Shown here one piece after another: positions 46,813-55,758 of a stretch of DNA of 59,524 bases. Every line of letters begins with the position of its first letter. The stretch's first letter is position 1. Made by a program: the position numbers and the translations under genes. This stretch comes from DAITPV01 sp050692555 (lineage in GTDB: Bacteria; Actinomycetota; UBA4738; CALAEC01). Where the stretch lies: contig JBOGVS010000017.1 in NCBI GenBank assembly GCA_050692555.1, forward strand, positions 1 to 59,524, given 5' to 3'. Under the pieces are notes generated by a model that saw only the letters and a list, made by a program, of their open reading frames with translations, searched no databases and had not been told where the DNA came from.

Positions 46813-47895
46813 GACCACCTCGTTGGCCAGGAACATCCCTCGCTCGGTGAGGGCGAAGCGTTCTCCGTCCACCCGGGCCAACCCTCGGTCCACGAACCCG
46901 GCGGCGGCCTCGGCCGGAACCCACGACGCGGGGATCCCGTGAGCCGACCGGACCCCCAGCAGCACCCGCTCCAGCTGCGCCTCATCGGGAGCCAGCCGCT
47001 CCTCGCCCGCCACGGCCCGGCGCCCGGCGCCGGCCAGCTCTGCGTACCGGCCCGGCGGACGAACGTTCCACCACCGGCGGCCGCCCTGGAACGAGTGAGC
47101 CCCGGCGCCGAGGCCTAGGTAGGGCCGGCCCTCCCAGTACCCCAGGTTGTGGAGGCATTGGTTCCCGGGCCGGGCCCAGTTCGACACCTCGTAGTGCCCG
47201 TACCCCGCCGACCCCAGAACGTCGCACGCCGCCTCGTACATCTCGGCCTGGAGGTCGGGGTCCGGAGGCGGGACGTCTCCCGAGGACACGGCACGGCCCA
47301 GCGCCGTGGAGGGCTCGACCGTGAGCGCGTAGCAGGACAGATGGTCCGGACCCAGCGCCACCGCGTGGTCCAGGGTCCGCCGCCAGGAATGGAGCCCCTC
47401 GCCGTGGGCGCCGTAGATCAGGTCGAGGTTCACCGAGTCGAATCCGGCGGTTCGGGCCGCCTCGTATGCTCGGCGTGCGGACTCCGGTGGGTGGACCCGC
47501 TCCAGCGAACGGAGCACCGCGGGATCGAAGGACTGCACTCCCAGCGACAACCTGGTGACCCCCGCCGCACGCAGCGCCGACAGCGACCGGCCGTCCACGG
47601 TGTCGGGGTTGGCCTCGCAGGTCACCTCGGCGTCGGCCGCCACGTCGAACGTGTCCTGGGCATGGCCGAGCAGCTCACCGATCGTGCCGGATGCCAGCGT
47701 GGTGGGGGTCCCGCCTCCCAGGAACACCGAGACGAACCGCACCCCGGTCCATCCCTCGGCCACCAGGTCGGCCTCGCGGCACAGGGCGTCCACGTACGGG
47801 ACCTTCAGGTGCTCCAGTCCCGCGTGGGCGTTGAAGTCACAGTAACCACACCTGGTCAGGCAGAACGGCACGTGCACGTACAACCCGGCGTTCAC
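46795..47895 (-). CDS. hemW: Radical SAM heme chaperone HemW-like
   Basis: Radical SAM protein (366 aa) formerly called oxygen-independent coproporphyrinogen III oxidase-like; HemW binds and delivers heme. The cluster motif is C-x3-C-x2-C in PFCLTRCGYCDFN; GGGTPTTL and the C-terminal winged helix (VLLGVRSAHGI) follow. It starts at GTG 47895, overlapping the lepA stop by 4 bases (GTGA). Its own last codons form half of the hrcA CIRCE element. Confidence 0.93.
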   Translation of the reverse strand: MNAGLYVHVPFCLTRCGYCDFNAHAGLEHLKVPYVDALCREADLVAEGWTGVRFVSVFLGGGTPTTLASGTIGELLGHAQDTFDVAADAEVTCEANPDTVDGRSLSALRAAGVTRLSLGVQSFDPAVLRSLERVHPPESARRAYEAARTAGFDSVNLDLIYGAHGEGLHSWRRTLDHAVALGPDHLSCYALTVEPSTALGRAVSSGDVPPPDPDLQAEMYEAACDVLGSAGYGHYEVSNWARPGNQCLHNLGYWEGRPYLGLGAGAHSFQGGRRWWNVRPPGRYAELAGAGRRAVAGEERLAPDEAQLERVLLGVRSAHGIPASWVPAEAAAGFVDRGLARVDGERFALTERGMFLANEVVLALSP

Positions 47896-49709
47896 CGATT
47901 CCCTCGCTGGACCACACCGAGCGCGGCGATGAACGCCTCGTGCGGGACGTCCACCTTGCCCACCCGCCGAAGCCGGGCCTTCCCGGCCTTCTGGCGCTCC
48001 AGGAGCTTGCGCTTGCGGGTCACGTCCCCCCCGTAGCACTTGGCCAGGACGTCCTTGCGCTTGGCCTTCACGGTCTCCCGGGCGATGATCCGCGACCCGA
48101 TGGCGGCCTGGATGGCCACGTCGAACAGTTGCCGGGGGATGAGCTCCCGCAACCGTTCGACCATCCTTCGCCCGTAGGCCTGGGCCTTGTCCCGGTGGAC
48201 CACGGCGCTGAACGCGTCCACCGGCTCGCCGTGCAGCAACACGTCAACCCGCACCAGGTCGGCTTCGCGGTACCCCCGGTGCTCGTAGTCGAGCGAGGCG
48301 TACCCCCGGGTCCGGGACTTCAGCTGATCGAAGAAGTCGAAGATGATCTCGGCCAGCGGCATGAGGTAGCGAAGCTCGACCCGGTCCGTCGACAGGTACT
48401 TCATCTCTTCCATGGCCCCGCGACGGCTCTGACACAGCTCCATCACCGGGCCGAGGTACTCGGCGGGAGTGATCACCGTGGCCAGCACCAGCGGCTCCTC
48501 CACCCGGTCGAGGGTCCCCGGCTCGGGCATCTCCGAGGGGTTGTGGACCTCGACGATCTGATCGCCGCGGATCACCCGGAGCTCCACGTTCGGGGCGGTG
48601 GCCAGCAGCTCGAGATCGAACTCCCGCTCCAGCCGCTCCCTGACGATGTCCATGTGCAGCAGCCCGAGGAAGCCGCACCGGAACCCGAACCCCAGCGCGC
48701 GTGAGGACTCCGGTTCGAACACCAGCGCGGCGTCGGAGAGCCGCAGCTTGTCCAGGGCGGCGCGGAGGCCCGGGTAGTCCCCACCCTCCATGGGGTACAG
48801 GCCGCTCCACACCATGGGCTTGGGCTCGCGGTACCCGGGAAGCGGCCCGTCCGCAGGCCGGCCGATCACCGTGACGGTATCGCCCACCTTGGCCCGGCGG
48901 ACGTCCTTCTCCCCCACCACCACGTAGCCGACCTCGCCGGAGCTCAGGGCCTCGACCGGCGTGGGCTCCGGGGCCATGGCTCCGGCCTCCTCCGTCTCCG
49001 ATTCCAGCCCGGTGGCCATCATGCGGATCCGGGCCCGCGACGGGAGGCTGCCGTCCACCACCCGGACGTACGCCACCACACCCCGGTACGGGTCGTAGGC
49101 GGAATCGAAGACCAGCGCCCTGAGGGGACCGTCCGGCCGTCCCGTGGGCGGCGGAACGCGATCGATCACCGCGGACAGGAGCTCGGCGACCCCCTCTCCC
49201 GTCTTGGCCGAGATCCGGAGGACGTCGCCGGGATCGGCCCCGGTGAGCTCGGCCATCTCTCGGACCGCCTCGTCCACGTCCGCCTGCGGGAGGTCGATCT
49301 TGTTCACTGCGGGGACGATGGCCAGTCCGGCCTCGGTGGCCAGGTGATGGTTGGCCAGCGTCTGGGCCTCGATCCCCTGGGACGCGTCCACCAGGAGCAC
49401 GGCGCCCTCGCAGGCCGCCAGGGCCCGGGAGACCTCGTAGGTGAAGTCCACGTGCCCCGGGGTGTCGATCAGGTTGAGCTGGTACCGGATGCCGTCGTAC
49501 TCGTACCCGAGGCGAACGGCCTGGGCCTTGATCGTGATGCCCCGCTCACGCTCCAGATCCATACGGTCCAGGTACTGCTCGCGCATCTGCCGCTCGGGAA
49601 CCGCATGGGTGAGGTCCAGGAACCGGTCCGCGAGCGTGGACTTCCCGTGATCGATGTGGCTGATGATCGCGAAGTTGCGGATGCGCTCGGGATCCGTCAC
49701 GCGTCCCAT
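47892..49709 (-). CDS. lepA: Elongation factor 4 (LepA)
   Basis: Translational GTPase (605 aa) that acts on stalled or early ribosomes. G motifs: SHIDHGKSTLADRFLD (P-loop), RERGITIKAQAV, DTPGHVDFTYEV, NKIDLPQAD. The LepA-specific C-terminal domain ends with AKCYGGDVTRKRKLLERQK. It starts at ATG 49709. It is divergent from rpsT, with the two start regions only 30 bases apart. Confidence 0.97.
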   Translation of the reverse strand: MGRVTDPERIRNFAIISHIDHGKSTLADRFLDLTHAVPERQMREQYLDRMDLERERGITIKAQAVRLGYEYDGIRYQLNLIDTPGHVDFTYEVSRALAACEGAVLLVDASQGIEAQTLANHHLATEAGLAIVPAVNKIDLPQADVDEAVREMAELTGADPGDVLRISAKTGEGVAELLSAVIDRVPPPTGRPDGPLRALVFDSAYDPYRGVVAYVRVVDGSLPSRARIRMMATGLESETEEAGAMAPEPTPVEALSSGEVGYVVVGEKDVRRAKVGDTVTVIGRPADGPLPGYREPKPMVWSGLYPMEGGDYPGLRAALDKLRLSDAALVFEPESSRALGFGFRCGFLGLLHMDIVRERLEREFDLELLATAPNVELRVIRGDQIVEVHNPSEMPEPGTLDRVEEPLVLATVITPAEYLGPVMELCQSRRGAMEEMKYLSTDRVELRYLMPLAEIIFDFFDQLKSRTRGYASLDYEHRGYREADLVRVDVLLHGEPVDAFSAVVHRDKAQAYGRRMVERLRELIPRQLFDVAIQAAIGSRIIARETVKAKRKDVLAKCYGGDVTRKRKLLERQKAGKARLRRVGKVDVPHEAFIAALGVVQRGNR

Positions 49710-49722
49710 GGTACCGACCCGG

Positions 49723-49731
49723 TGCTACACT
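49723..49731 (+). promoter_or_regulatory. Extended -10 promoter of rpsT
   Basis: TG-C-TACACT (49723-49731) is an extended -10, eight bases before the GTG at 49740. The transcript should begin at or next to the start codon, so rpsT is probably leaderless. lepA starts 13 bases on the other side. Confidence 0.55.
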
Positions 49732-49739
49732 CTTGCGCC

Positions 49740-50012
49740 GTGGCCAACATCAAGTCCCAGATCAAGCGCAACCGTCAGAACGAGCGGCGCCGCGTGCGCA
49801 ACAAGACCGTCCGGACCCGCCTGAAGACGGAGGCCCGGAAAGTCCGCGAGGCGGCCACGGCCGGCGACGCGGATACCGCGGCCGAAGGGCTGCGGCAGAC
49901 GGCCCGGCTGTTCGACAAGGCCGCGGGGAAGGGCGCCATCCATCCCCGCACCGCCGCTCGCCGCAAGTCGAAGCTGGCCCGGGCCGTGGGCCGGGCCGGG
50001 CAACCCTCCTAG
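49740..50012 (+). CDS. rpsT: 30S ribosomal protein S20
   Basis: Ribosomal protein bS20 (90 aa): MANIKSQIKRNRQNERRRVR start, very basic helical body, and KAAGKGAIHPRTAARRKSKL near the end. It starts at GTG 49740 after an extended -10 and without an RBS (leaderless). Its stop overlaps the holA stop on the other strand by 4 bases (CTAG). The gene order lepA/rpsT/holA is conserved in many bacteria. Confidence 0.96.
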   Translation: MANIKSQIKRNRQNERRRVRNKTVRTRLKTEARKVREAATAGDADTAAEGLRQTARLFDKAAGKGAIHPRTAARRKSKLARAVGRAGQPS

Positions 50013-50986
50013 CGGGCCCCCGCTCGGGCCCTCGAGCTCGCTGCTCGTCCCCTCGGGCCCTCCCCGGCGATCCGAGACAGGAGCATCGGGAGCACCACCT
50101 GGCCGTTCCCCCCCTGCTTCAGCAGCGCATCCGCCTCCACCAGGCTCCGGTGAAGCTCGCGGAGCTCGCCTTCCCCGAACTTGCGAGCCTGGTCCCGGTA
50201 CCGGCGGCCCTGCCATTCGAACCGGAGCCCGGCGGCCCGGGCCACCTCCGCCGGCGGAGCCTTGGGCGGAAGGGAGCGCACCCGCAGCAGGTCTCGGAGC
50301 CGGGCGGCGATCCCTCCCAGGATCATCAGGGGCTCCTCGCCCGCGTCAAGCATCGCGGTGAGATAGCGGAGAGCGGTCGGTAGATCCCGGCCGAAGGCGG
50401 CGTCGCACAGCTCCCAGATCCGGCGATCGCCGAGTCCCCGGAACTGGGCCGCCACGGTCTGCGGGGTGAGCCCCTCGGCGGGGTGGGCGTCGGCGAGCTG
50501 GGCCACCGCCTGATCCAGGGTCCCGGGGTCCTCGCCCACGGTCTGCACCAGCGCCGTGGCCCCCGCGGGGGTTCCCTGAAGGCCCCGGGCCCGGGCCCGG
50601 ACCAGCACCCAGGTGGCCAGCTCTCGCCGCTCCACGGCCACCTTGCGGGTCTCCGCCCCGTCGCCGATCGCCTTGACCACCGCCCGGGGGGGTCCCTTGG
50701 CCCTGGGGCCCACCGAAGCGGTGAGCACCAGGCGAGCATCGGGGACGGGCGCGCGGGTGTACTCGGCGATCTCCTCGAGGGCTTCCGGGGGCAGCGCCTG
50801 GGCTCCGGCAACCAGCAGCCCCCGCTCCTCGCCCAGCAGCGACGGGGTGGCCAGGTCCGACGTGGCCCCGGCGACCCACTCCGCCCCATCGATCTCGCGG
50901 GGAGCGGTCTCCCCGAACGCCTCGTGAGCGGCCTCGCGGAGCAGGAAGTCGCTCTCCCCCCACAGCAGCAACACCGGTCCGCTCAC
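50009..50986 (-). CDS. holA: DNA polymerase III subunit delta
   Basis: Clamp-loader subunit delta (325 aa), which opens the beta clamp. The N-terminal GESDFLLREAAHEAF and the mid region LVLTASVGPRAKGPP form the AAA-like fold. The C-terminal collar has GGIAARLRDLLRVRS and LRELHRSLVEADALLKQGG. Nucleotide-binding residues are absent, as usual for delta. It overlaps the comEC stop by 4 bases, and the two share a strand with comEA. Confidence 0.93.
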   Translation of the reverse strand: MSGPVLLLWGESDFLLREAAHEAFGETAPREIDGAEWVAGATSDLATPSLLGEERGLLVAGAQALPPEALEEIAEYTRAPVPDARLVLTASVGPRAKGPPRAVVKAIGDGAETRKVAVERRELATWVLVRARARGLQGTPAGATALVQTVGEDPGTLDQAVAQLADAHPAEGLTPQTVAAQFRGLGDRRIWELCDAAFGRDLPTALRYLTAMLDAGEEPLMILGGIAARLRDLLRVRSLPPKAPPAEVARAAGLRFEWQGRRYRDQARKFGEGELRELHRSLVEADALLKQGGNGQVVLPMLLSRIAGEGPRGRAASSRARAGAR

Positions 50987-53400
50987 CTCGACGATTCTAC
51001 GAGGGGACCGGAAGGGCCGAAGGACACCGCCACGTCTCCCGCCAGATCGGTCCGAACCACCAGCATGCCTTCGGCTTCGAGGGCGGCCAGCACGCCGGGA
51101 TTGGGGTGCCCGTACTCGTTGGGTCCGACACTCACCACGGCCACCCTGGAGCCAACCGCATCGAGGAACGCCGGGTCAGAGGTGTCGCCCCCCTGGTGGG
51201 GGACCTTCAGCACCGTGGCCTGCACGGGGTCTCCGTCCTCGAGCAGATCGCGCTGTGCGGCCACCTCGGCGTCACCGGTGAACAGGATGCTCGAGGTGCC
51301 ATCGACGATCCGGAGAACGATGGATTCGTCGTTCGGCGAATCCCCATCCGGGGAGCATCGATCGGGGCCGAGGATCTCCACCCTCACGCTTCCAACCGTC
51401 ATCCGCTCTCCGCCGCGAGGATGACGGACCGGGACCCCTTCGCTGCGGACCGCGTCGAGGAACCGCCGGTACGGGGACGCATCATGGGGGCACCCGGGCT
51501 CCAGCAGTAGCCCGACCGGGAACCGGGCCAGGATGGCCGGGAACCCGGTGACGTGATCGGCGTGGGAGTGGGAGGCTACCGCCAGATCGATCCGCCCGAC
51601 ACCCAGTGACGCCAGCTTCCGGGCCACCAGGTCCTCCTCCGGCCCCGAGTCGACGAGGATCGTGGCGCCGTCGGGCGTGCGGACCACGGCGGCGTCGCCC
51701 TGCCCCACGTCGAGGAACGTCACCGTGAGCGAGGACGGCGGACCGGTGTCCGGCGCGGCGGCCCACGCCGCCGCTCCAACCGCCACCGCCACCAGCACGG
51801 TCCCCACCCGGCGGCGGCCGCGTCGCAGTCGCCACACCACCACACCGCCCAGGAGCGCCGCGAGTACGGGGGCCAGGACTCCGTCCGCGGTGAGGTGCGG
51901 AAGCGGCGCGCGGGCCAGCCGATCGGCCAGGCCGATGAGATACCCGAGCGGTGCCGCGGCCACATCACCGAGGCCGGCCCCCACCGGCTCCCACACCAGT
52001 CCCACCGCTGCGGCAAGGGTTCCGACCAGGAGCGCCACGGGCACGGCGGGAAACGCCAGCAGGTTGGCCAGCAGCGTGACGGTGGGCACCACCCCGAAGT
52101 GCAGGAGGAGCAGCGGCGTGACCCCCACCTGGGCGGCCACCGTGGCTCCGGCCGCCGCGGCGACCGGACGGGGGAACCGGTGGAGGCGGCCAGCCACCGG
52201 ACCGGCCAGGAGCGCCAACCCCAGGGTGGCCGCCACCGATAGCTGAAACGCAACCGACGCCGCCAGATCCGGGTCCACGACCAGCAGGGCCAGCACCGCT
52301 CCGCCGAGAGCGACCCCGGTGCTCCGTGGCCGGCCGGCCCACACACCCACCAGGGCCACCACGGCCATGGCGCTGGCCCGGAGGACGGACGGCTCCCACC
52401 GGGTCAGTAGGGCGAAGAAGCCCACGGCGAGCACCGCCACCGTGAGGCGGAGGCCCCGGCGGGTCCGGAGGCGACCGGTGAGGGCGATCACCGGCGCCAG
52501 GAACATGGCCACGTTCGAGCCGGACACCGCCACGAGGTGGCCCAGGCCCGTCGCTCGGAAGTCCTCCTCCACCTCCGGGGTCATCCGGGAGGTGTCGCCG
52601 ATCGACAGCCCCAGCAGCAGGCCGCCCTGCGCCGGCGGAAGCGTCCGCCAGATCCCTCGTCGGAGCGCGCCGCGAGTGCCGTTGGCCACCCGGAGGGCGA
52701 GGTTGGAGGGCGGGCCCCGGACCGAGAGCTCGTGGACCGACACCGTCGCCACCACGCCACGGTCCACCAGCCACTCCTCGAAACCCGACCCGCCGCCCTG
52801 GATCCGCCGCAGGATCCCCGAGCCCTCGACCACCTGTCCGGCCTCCACCGGAGGCGCTCGGTCGTCCGCGCTCATCCACACCCGGCTGTCGAGGGTCCTC
52901 CGGGTGGCATCGTCGCCGGCCCAGGCCAGCCTCACCTCCACGGCCCATCCCCACTCGTAGACCTGGACGTCCGATACCGCGGAACCGCGGAAGGACACGG
53001 TGCGGCCGTCGAACGCGGCCAGTTCGGCACCGGTGGGACGGCGGAGAACCGACCATCCGGCTCCGAGCAGGGCGACCCCGAGAAGCGCGACGACCAGCCC
53101 CCGGATCGGCCGGCGATCAACGGCGGCGGGCTCCGCGGTGGGGATGCCGGCGGCCGCGAGGATCCGTTCCCGCGGCCCCAGAGCTCGAACCGGCGCGGAC
53201 CCCAGTCCCCGCCGTGCGAGCAGCTCTCGCGATCGCCTGGGTTTGCTCCTACCGGCCAGGAACGAGGCACCCGCGCAGGCCAGACCCACCAGCAGGAGCC
53301 CCACCGCCTCCGGCCGGGCCGGCTCGAACCATCGGGCCATCAGGATCCCCGTCCCGAACCCGGCCGCCGCGGCCGGGAGCACCGAAGCCCTTGAGATCAC
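50983..53400 (-). CDS. comEC: DNA internalisation-related competence protein ComEC/Rec2
   Basis: Membrane channel protein for uptake of single-stranded DNA (805 aa). An N-terminal soluble OB-like domain (about 90-230) is flanked by membrane segments. The Competence domain has multiple helices (about 250-500; ISLSIGD-like GLSIGDTSRM, VSGSNVAMFLAPV). The C-terminal metallo-beta-lactamase domain (about 545-800) holds the metal site SHSHADHVTG. All parts are intact, so transformation capacity is plausible if type IV pilus genes exist elsewhere. It is coupled to comEA and holA by 4-base overlaps. Confidence 0.95.
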   Translation of the reverse strand: MISRASVLPAAAAGFGTGILMARWFEPARPEAVGLLLVGLACAGASFLAGRSKPRRSRELLARRGLGSAPVRALGPRERILAAAGIPTAEPAAVDRRPIRGLVVALLGVALLGAGWSVLRRPTGAELAAFDGRTVSFRGSAVSDVQVYEWGWAVEVRLAWAGDDATRRTLDSRVWMSADDRAPPVEAGQVVEGSGILRRIQGGGSGFEEWLVDRGVVATVSVHELSVRGPPSNLALRVANGTRGALRRGIWRTLPPAQGGLLLGLSIGDTSRMTPEVEEDFRATGLGHLVAVSGSNVAMFLAPVIALTGRLRTRRGLRLTVAVLAVGFFALLTRWEPSVLRASAMAVVALVGVWAGRPRSTGVALGGAVLALLVVDPDLAASVAFQLSVAATLGLALLAGPVAGRLHRFPRPVAAAAGATVAAQVGVTPLLLLHFGVVPTVTLLANLLAFPAVPVALLVGTLAAAVGLVWEPVGAGLGDVAAAPLGYLIGLADRLARAPLPHLTADGVLAPVLAALLGGVVVWRLRRGRRRVGTVLVAVAVGAAAWAAAPDTGPPSSLTVTFLDVGQGDAAVVRTPDGATILVDSGPEEDLVARKLASLGVGRIDLAVASHSHADHVTGFPAILARFPVGLLLEPGCPHDASPYRRFLDAVRSEGVPVRHPRGGERMTVGSVRVEILGPDRCSPDGDSPNDESIVLRIVDGTSSILFTGDAEVAAQRDLLEDGDPVQATVLKVPHQGGDTSDPAFLDAVGSRVAVVSVGPNEYGHPNPGVLAALEAEGMLVVRTDLAGDVAVSFGPSGPLVESSR

Positions 53401-54017
53401 ACCGTCACCAGGTCACGGATCTCCTCCAGGGTCACCGGGCCGATCCCGCTCACGTCCTCGAGCTGGTCGACCGAGCCGAACGGCCCGTGCTCGTCCCGGT
53501 AGGCCACGATGGTGCCCGCCAGCACCTCACCGATCCCGGGAAGAACCTCGAGCTCCGCAGCCGTGGCCGTGTTCACGTTGATCAGCTGCCCGGCAGCCGA
53601 ACCGCCGGGGGCCTCCCCCGGCGTCGACGCCGTCGTCGGGCCGGCCATTCTGCCGACCAGGACCTGCTGCCCGTCGGACAGCAACGCGGCCAGGTTCAGC
53701 GCGCCGAGCTCGGCACCCTTCCGCGGCCCTCCGGCCGCGTCGATGGCGTCGACGACCCGGTCGCCCTCATGGAGCTCGTACACGCCCGGCGAGCGCACCC
53801 AGCCCGCCACGTGGACGATCACCACCGCCGGAGACGGCGACGCGGAGGGCCCGGGCACGGGTGCGGAGACCTCCACCTGCCGGGGCAGCGATCGCACGTA
53901 CCACAGGCCGGCTCCGCCCAGGGCGGCCAGCCCGATCACCACGACCAGCACCCTCTCCCGGCGGGTCAGCCCCTCGAGCCAGTCTCGGATGCCGTCCATC
54001 CCCCTGTCCGCCGGCAC
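53397..54017 (-). CDS. comEA: Competence protein ComEA, DNA receptor
   Basis: Membrane-anchored DNA-binding protein (206 aa). One N-terminal membrane segment (VLVVVIGLAALGGAGLWYV) is followed by a Pro/Ser linker, an SLBB-like region (VHVAGWVRSPGVYELHEGD), a Gly/Pro linker and a C-terminal helix-hairpin-helix (NVNTATAAELEVLPGIGEV, then LEDVSGIGPVTLEEI). It receives DNA outside the membrane for ComEC. The start may be ATG 54017 or the internal ATG 18 bases on. It ends in a 4-base overlap with comEC. Confidence 0.94.
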   Translation of the reverse strand: MPADRGMDGIRDWLEGLTRRERVLVVVIGLAALGGAGLWYVRSLPRQVEVSAPVPGPSASPSPAVVIVHVAGWVRSPGVYELHEGDRVVDAIDAAGGPRKGAELGALNLAALLSDGQQVLVGRMAGPTTASTPGEAPGGSAAGQLINVNTATAAELEVLPGIGEVLAGTIVAYRDEHGPFGSVDQLEDVSGIGPVTLEEIRDLVTV

Positions 54018-54102
54018 GTCGAGGGAGAGGACGTCGGAATGCTACTGGCCCCCGGTGACATGAACGGGCCGGGTATCCTCGGGTCGGATAAGGAGGGAAC
54101 TG

Positions 54103-54753
54103 GTGGCCATCGACATCGTGGATCAGCGGATCGAGGACTACCTCCGGGATCTCCTGGGAGGCCGGGAAGAGATCGCGGAGGAGATGGAGGCGGAGGCCAG
54201 GGAGCGGGACTTCCCCATCGTCGACCGGGTCGTCGGCGTGACGCTCGAGGTGCTGGCCCGGGCCATCGGGGCCCGACGGGTGCTGGAGCTGGGCTCGGGC
54301 TACGGCTACTCGGCGTACTGGTTCGCCCGCGCGGTGGGCCCCGACGGCGAGGTCCACATGACCGAGGGCGATGCCGGGAACCAGGAGAAGGCCATGGACT
54401 ACCTGGGGCGCGCCGGATTGGCCGACAGGGTCCGCTCCCACGTCGGGGACGCGCTCGAGATCATCGACCAGCTCGAGGGCTCATTCGACGTGGTGTTCTG
54501 CGACATCGACAAGGGGGGCTACCCCACCGCGTGGGAGAAGGCCCGGGAGCGGCTTCGGGTCGGCGGCCTCTATCTGGCGGACAACGTGCTGTGGGGCGGA
54601 AGGGTGGCCGAGGGTGTTCCCCCCGACGATCGCCCGCAGGACTGGACCGAGGCGGTCCGGCGACACAACAAGGCCATCGCCTCCGACGAGCGGTACCGCG
54701 CCACAATCATCCCCACCCGAGACGGAGTTATGACAGCCCTCAGGATTGCCTGA
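54103..54753 (+). CDS. SAM-dependent O-methyltransferase (COMT-like)
   Basis: Class I methyltransferase of the catechol/caffeoyl-CoA O-methyltransferase family (216 aa). SAM motif I is RVLELGSGYGYSAYWFARAV; the acidic residue follows in MTEGDAG. The metal site is FCDIDKGGY and the later DNVLWGGRV. The acceptor is unknown. It starts at GTG 54103 with an AAGGAGGG RBS and a TATCCT -10 upstream. It is divergent from comEA, and its stop faces the zinc-ribbon membrane protein gene. Confidence 0.9.
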   Translation: MAIDIVDQRIEDYLRDLLGGREEIAEEMEAEARERDFPIVDRVVGVTLEVLARAIGARRVLELGSGYGYSAYWFARAVGPDGEVHMTEGDAGNQEKAMDYLGRAGLADRVRSHVGDALEIIDQLEGSFDVVFCDIDKGGYPTAWEKARERLRVGGLYLADNVLWGGRVAEGVPPDDRPQDWTEAVRRHNKAIASDERYRATIIPTRDGVMTALRIA

Positions 54754-54770
54754 GTCTCGCGGCCCGGCGT

Positions 54771-55736
54771 CTATTCGTGGCTGCCGGACCGAGGAAGACC
54801 GCGGAAATAGGGCTCGAGATCGGAGATCCGCTCGAGCCGCAGCCGATCGGGATCGATTTTGATGCCCTCGATGGCAACGCAGGTCGCCTCAACCGCTCCA
54901 ACGGCGAACCACTCGTCCGGTAGGCGAACGAGATGGAAATCAACGGCTCGCCCATCGACTGGGATCGTGACGGGCGTCCGAGGCGGAGACCGCCATCCTG
55001 GATTGACCGAGTGGAGCAACTCGAACGTCATCCACGCTCGCTTGGTCCCCCCAGGTTCCCGCGACATCGTCACGCGAGCCACTGGGGCACCCTCCGTGTT
55101 GACATCGCCATGTGCGAGGGTCAGTCGCGGCCCTTCGGAGCTGCTGTCCCCCAAACCGCCAATCCATCGGGGCCCGGACCACGTCCGATCCAGGCCGTAG
55201 AGGGGGAAGGGGGCCCGCTCGAATGCCTCCCGCATCAGGCGCTCCCTCCGACCTTCGTGTCCTCCGGGATCGATCACGTCTAGAAGACGAACCCGTAGGT
55301 CCCTTCGGCTCCATCGTCTCGCTCGGCTTGTAAAGACCGTGGCCATGAACACCAGCCATGTGGCCACCACGGCACCCAGAGTCACGCTCCACCACGGGAT
55401 ATCCCACAGAACGTCGGTGAGAGCTCCGGCTGCTGCACCCGTGAGGGCGGCTCCGATGTACGTGATCGGCGCCGGGTGCGCGCTTCGCTCTTGTTGGACT
55501 ACCTGGTACAGGCGCCATGGCAACGACCACCAAGACCGGGAATGTGGTCCGAGTATCGAAAATCTCCTTGAGCCACCAGCGATACGCTGACCGCATTTCT
55601 CGCAGACGAACTCTGGTCCCGGCCAGCCGCCCCCATTGTCAAGCCACGACACGAATGCCCGGAGAGGTCTCTTGTGCTCCTCTCGCCAACGGTCCTCTCC
55701 GCATTCAGGACAGCGGAAGCTCACCTGCATCTCCAT
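54771..55736 (-). CDS. Zinc-ribbon membrane protein of unknown function
   Basis: A 321-residue protein I cannot assign. It begins with a four-Cys zinc ribbon (FRCPECGEDR, then FVCEKCGQR), followed by two predicted membrane segments (about 75-95 and 103-125: YIGAALTGAAAGALTDVLWD, WWSVTLGAVVATWLVFMATV). A soluble C-terminal part of about 190 residues is rich in Arg, Trp and Glu. The C-terminal part looks cytosolic. G+C is lower than in the flanking genes, which suggests acquisition. A hairpin (55743-55757) lies right before its start; ATG 55736 and 55730 are both possible. Confidence 0.6.
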   Translation of the reverse strand: MEMQVSFRCPECGEDRWREEHKRPLRAFVSWLDNGGGWPGPEFVCEKCGQRIAGGSRRFSILGPHSRSWWSLPWRLYQVVQQERSAHPAPITYIGAALTGAAAGALTDVLWDIPWWSVTLGAVVATWLVFMATVFTSRARRWSRRDLRVRLLDVIDPGGHEGRRERLMREAFERAPFPLYGLDRTWSGPRWIGGLGDSSSEGPRLTLAHGDVNTEGAPVARVTMSREPGGTKRAWMTFELLHSVNPGWRSPPRTPVTIPVDGRAVDFHLVRLPDEWFAVGAVEATCVAIEGIKIDPDRLRLERISDLEPYFRGLPRSGSHE

Positions 55737-55742
55737 CACGAG

Positions 55743-55757
55743 AGGGATTCGATCCCT
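55743..55757. other. Perfect small hairpin before the zinc-ribbon gene
   Basis: AGGGAT-TCG-ATCCCT, a 6-bp stem with a 3-base loop, fills the 22-base gap between the DUF167 stop and the zinc-ribbon protein start. It is not a tRNA arm (no other cloverleaf parts). It could be a weak terminator or an operator. Confidence 0.35.
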
Positions 55758-55758
55758 G

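Noticed and set aside
49710..49739. Bidirectional use of the rpsT -10 for lepA
   Set aside because: The minus-strand reading gives TAGCAC with a mismatch at the last, most conserved position; not convincing enough.
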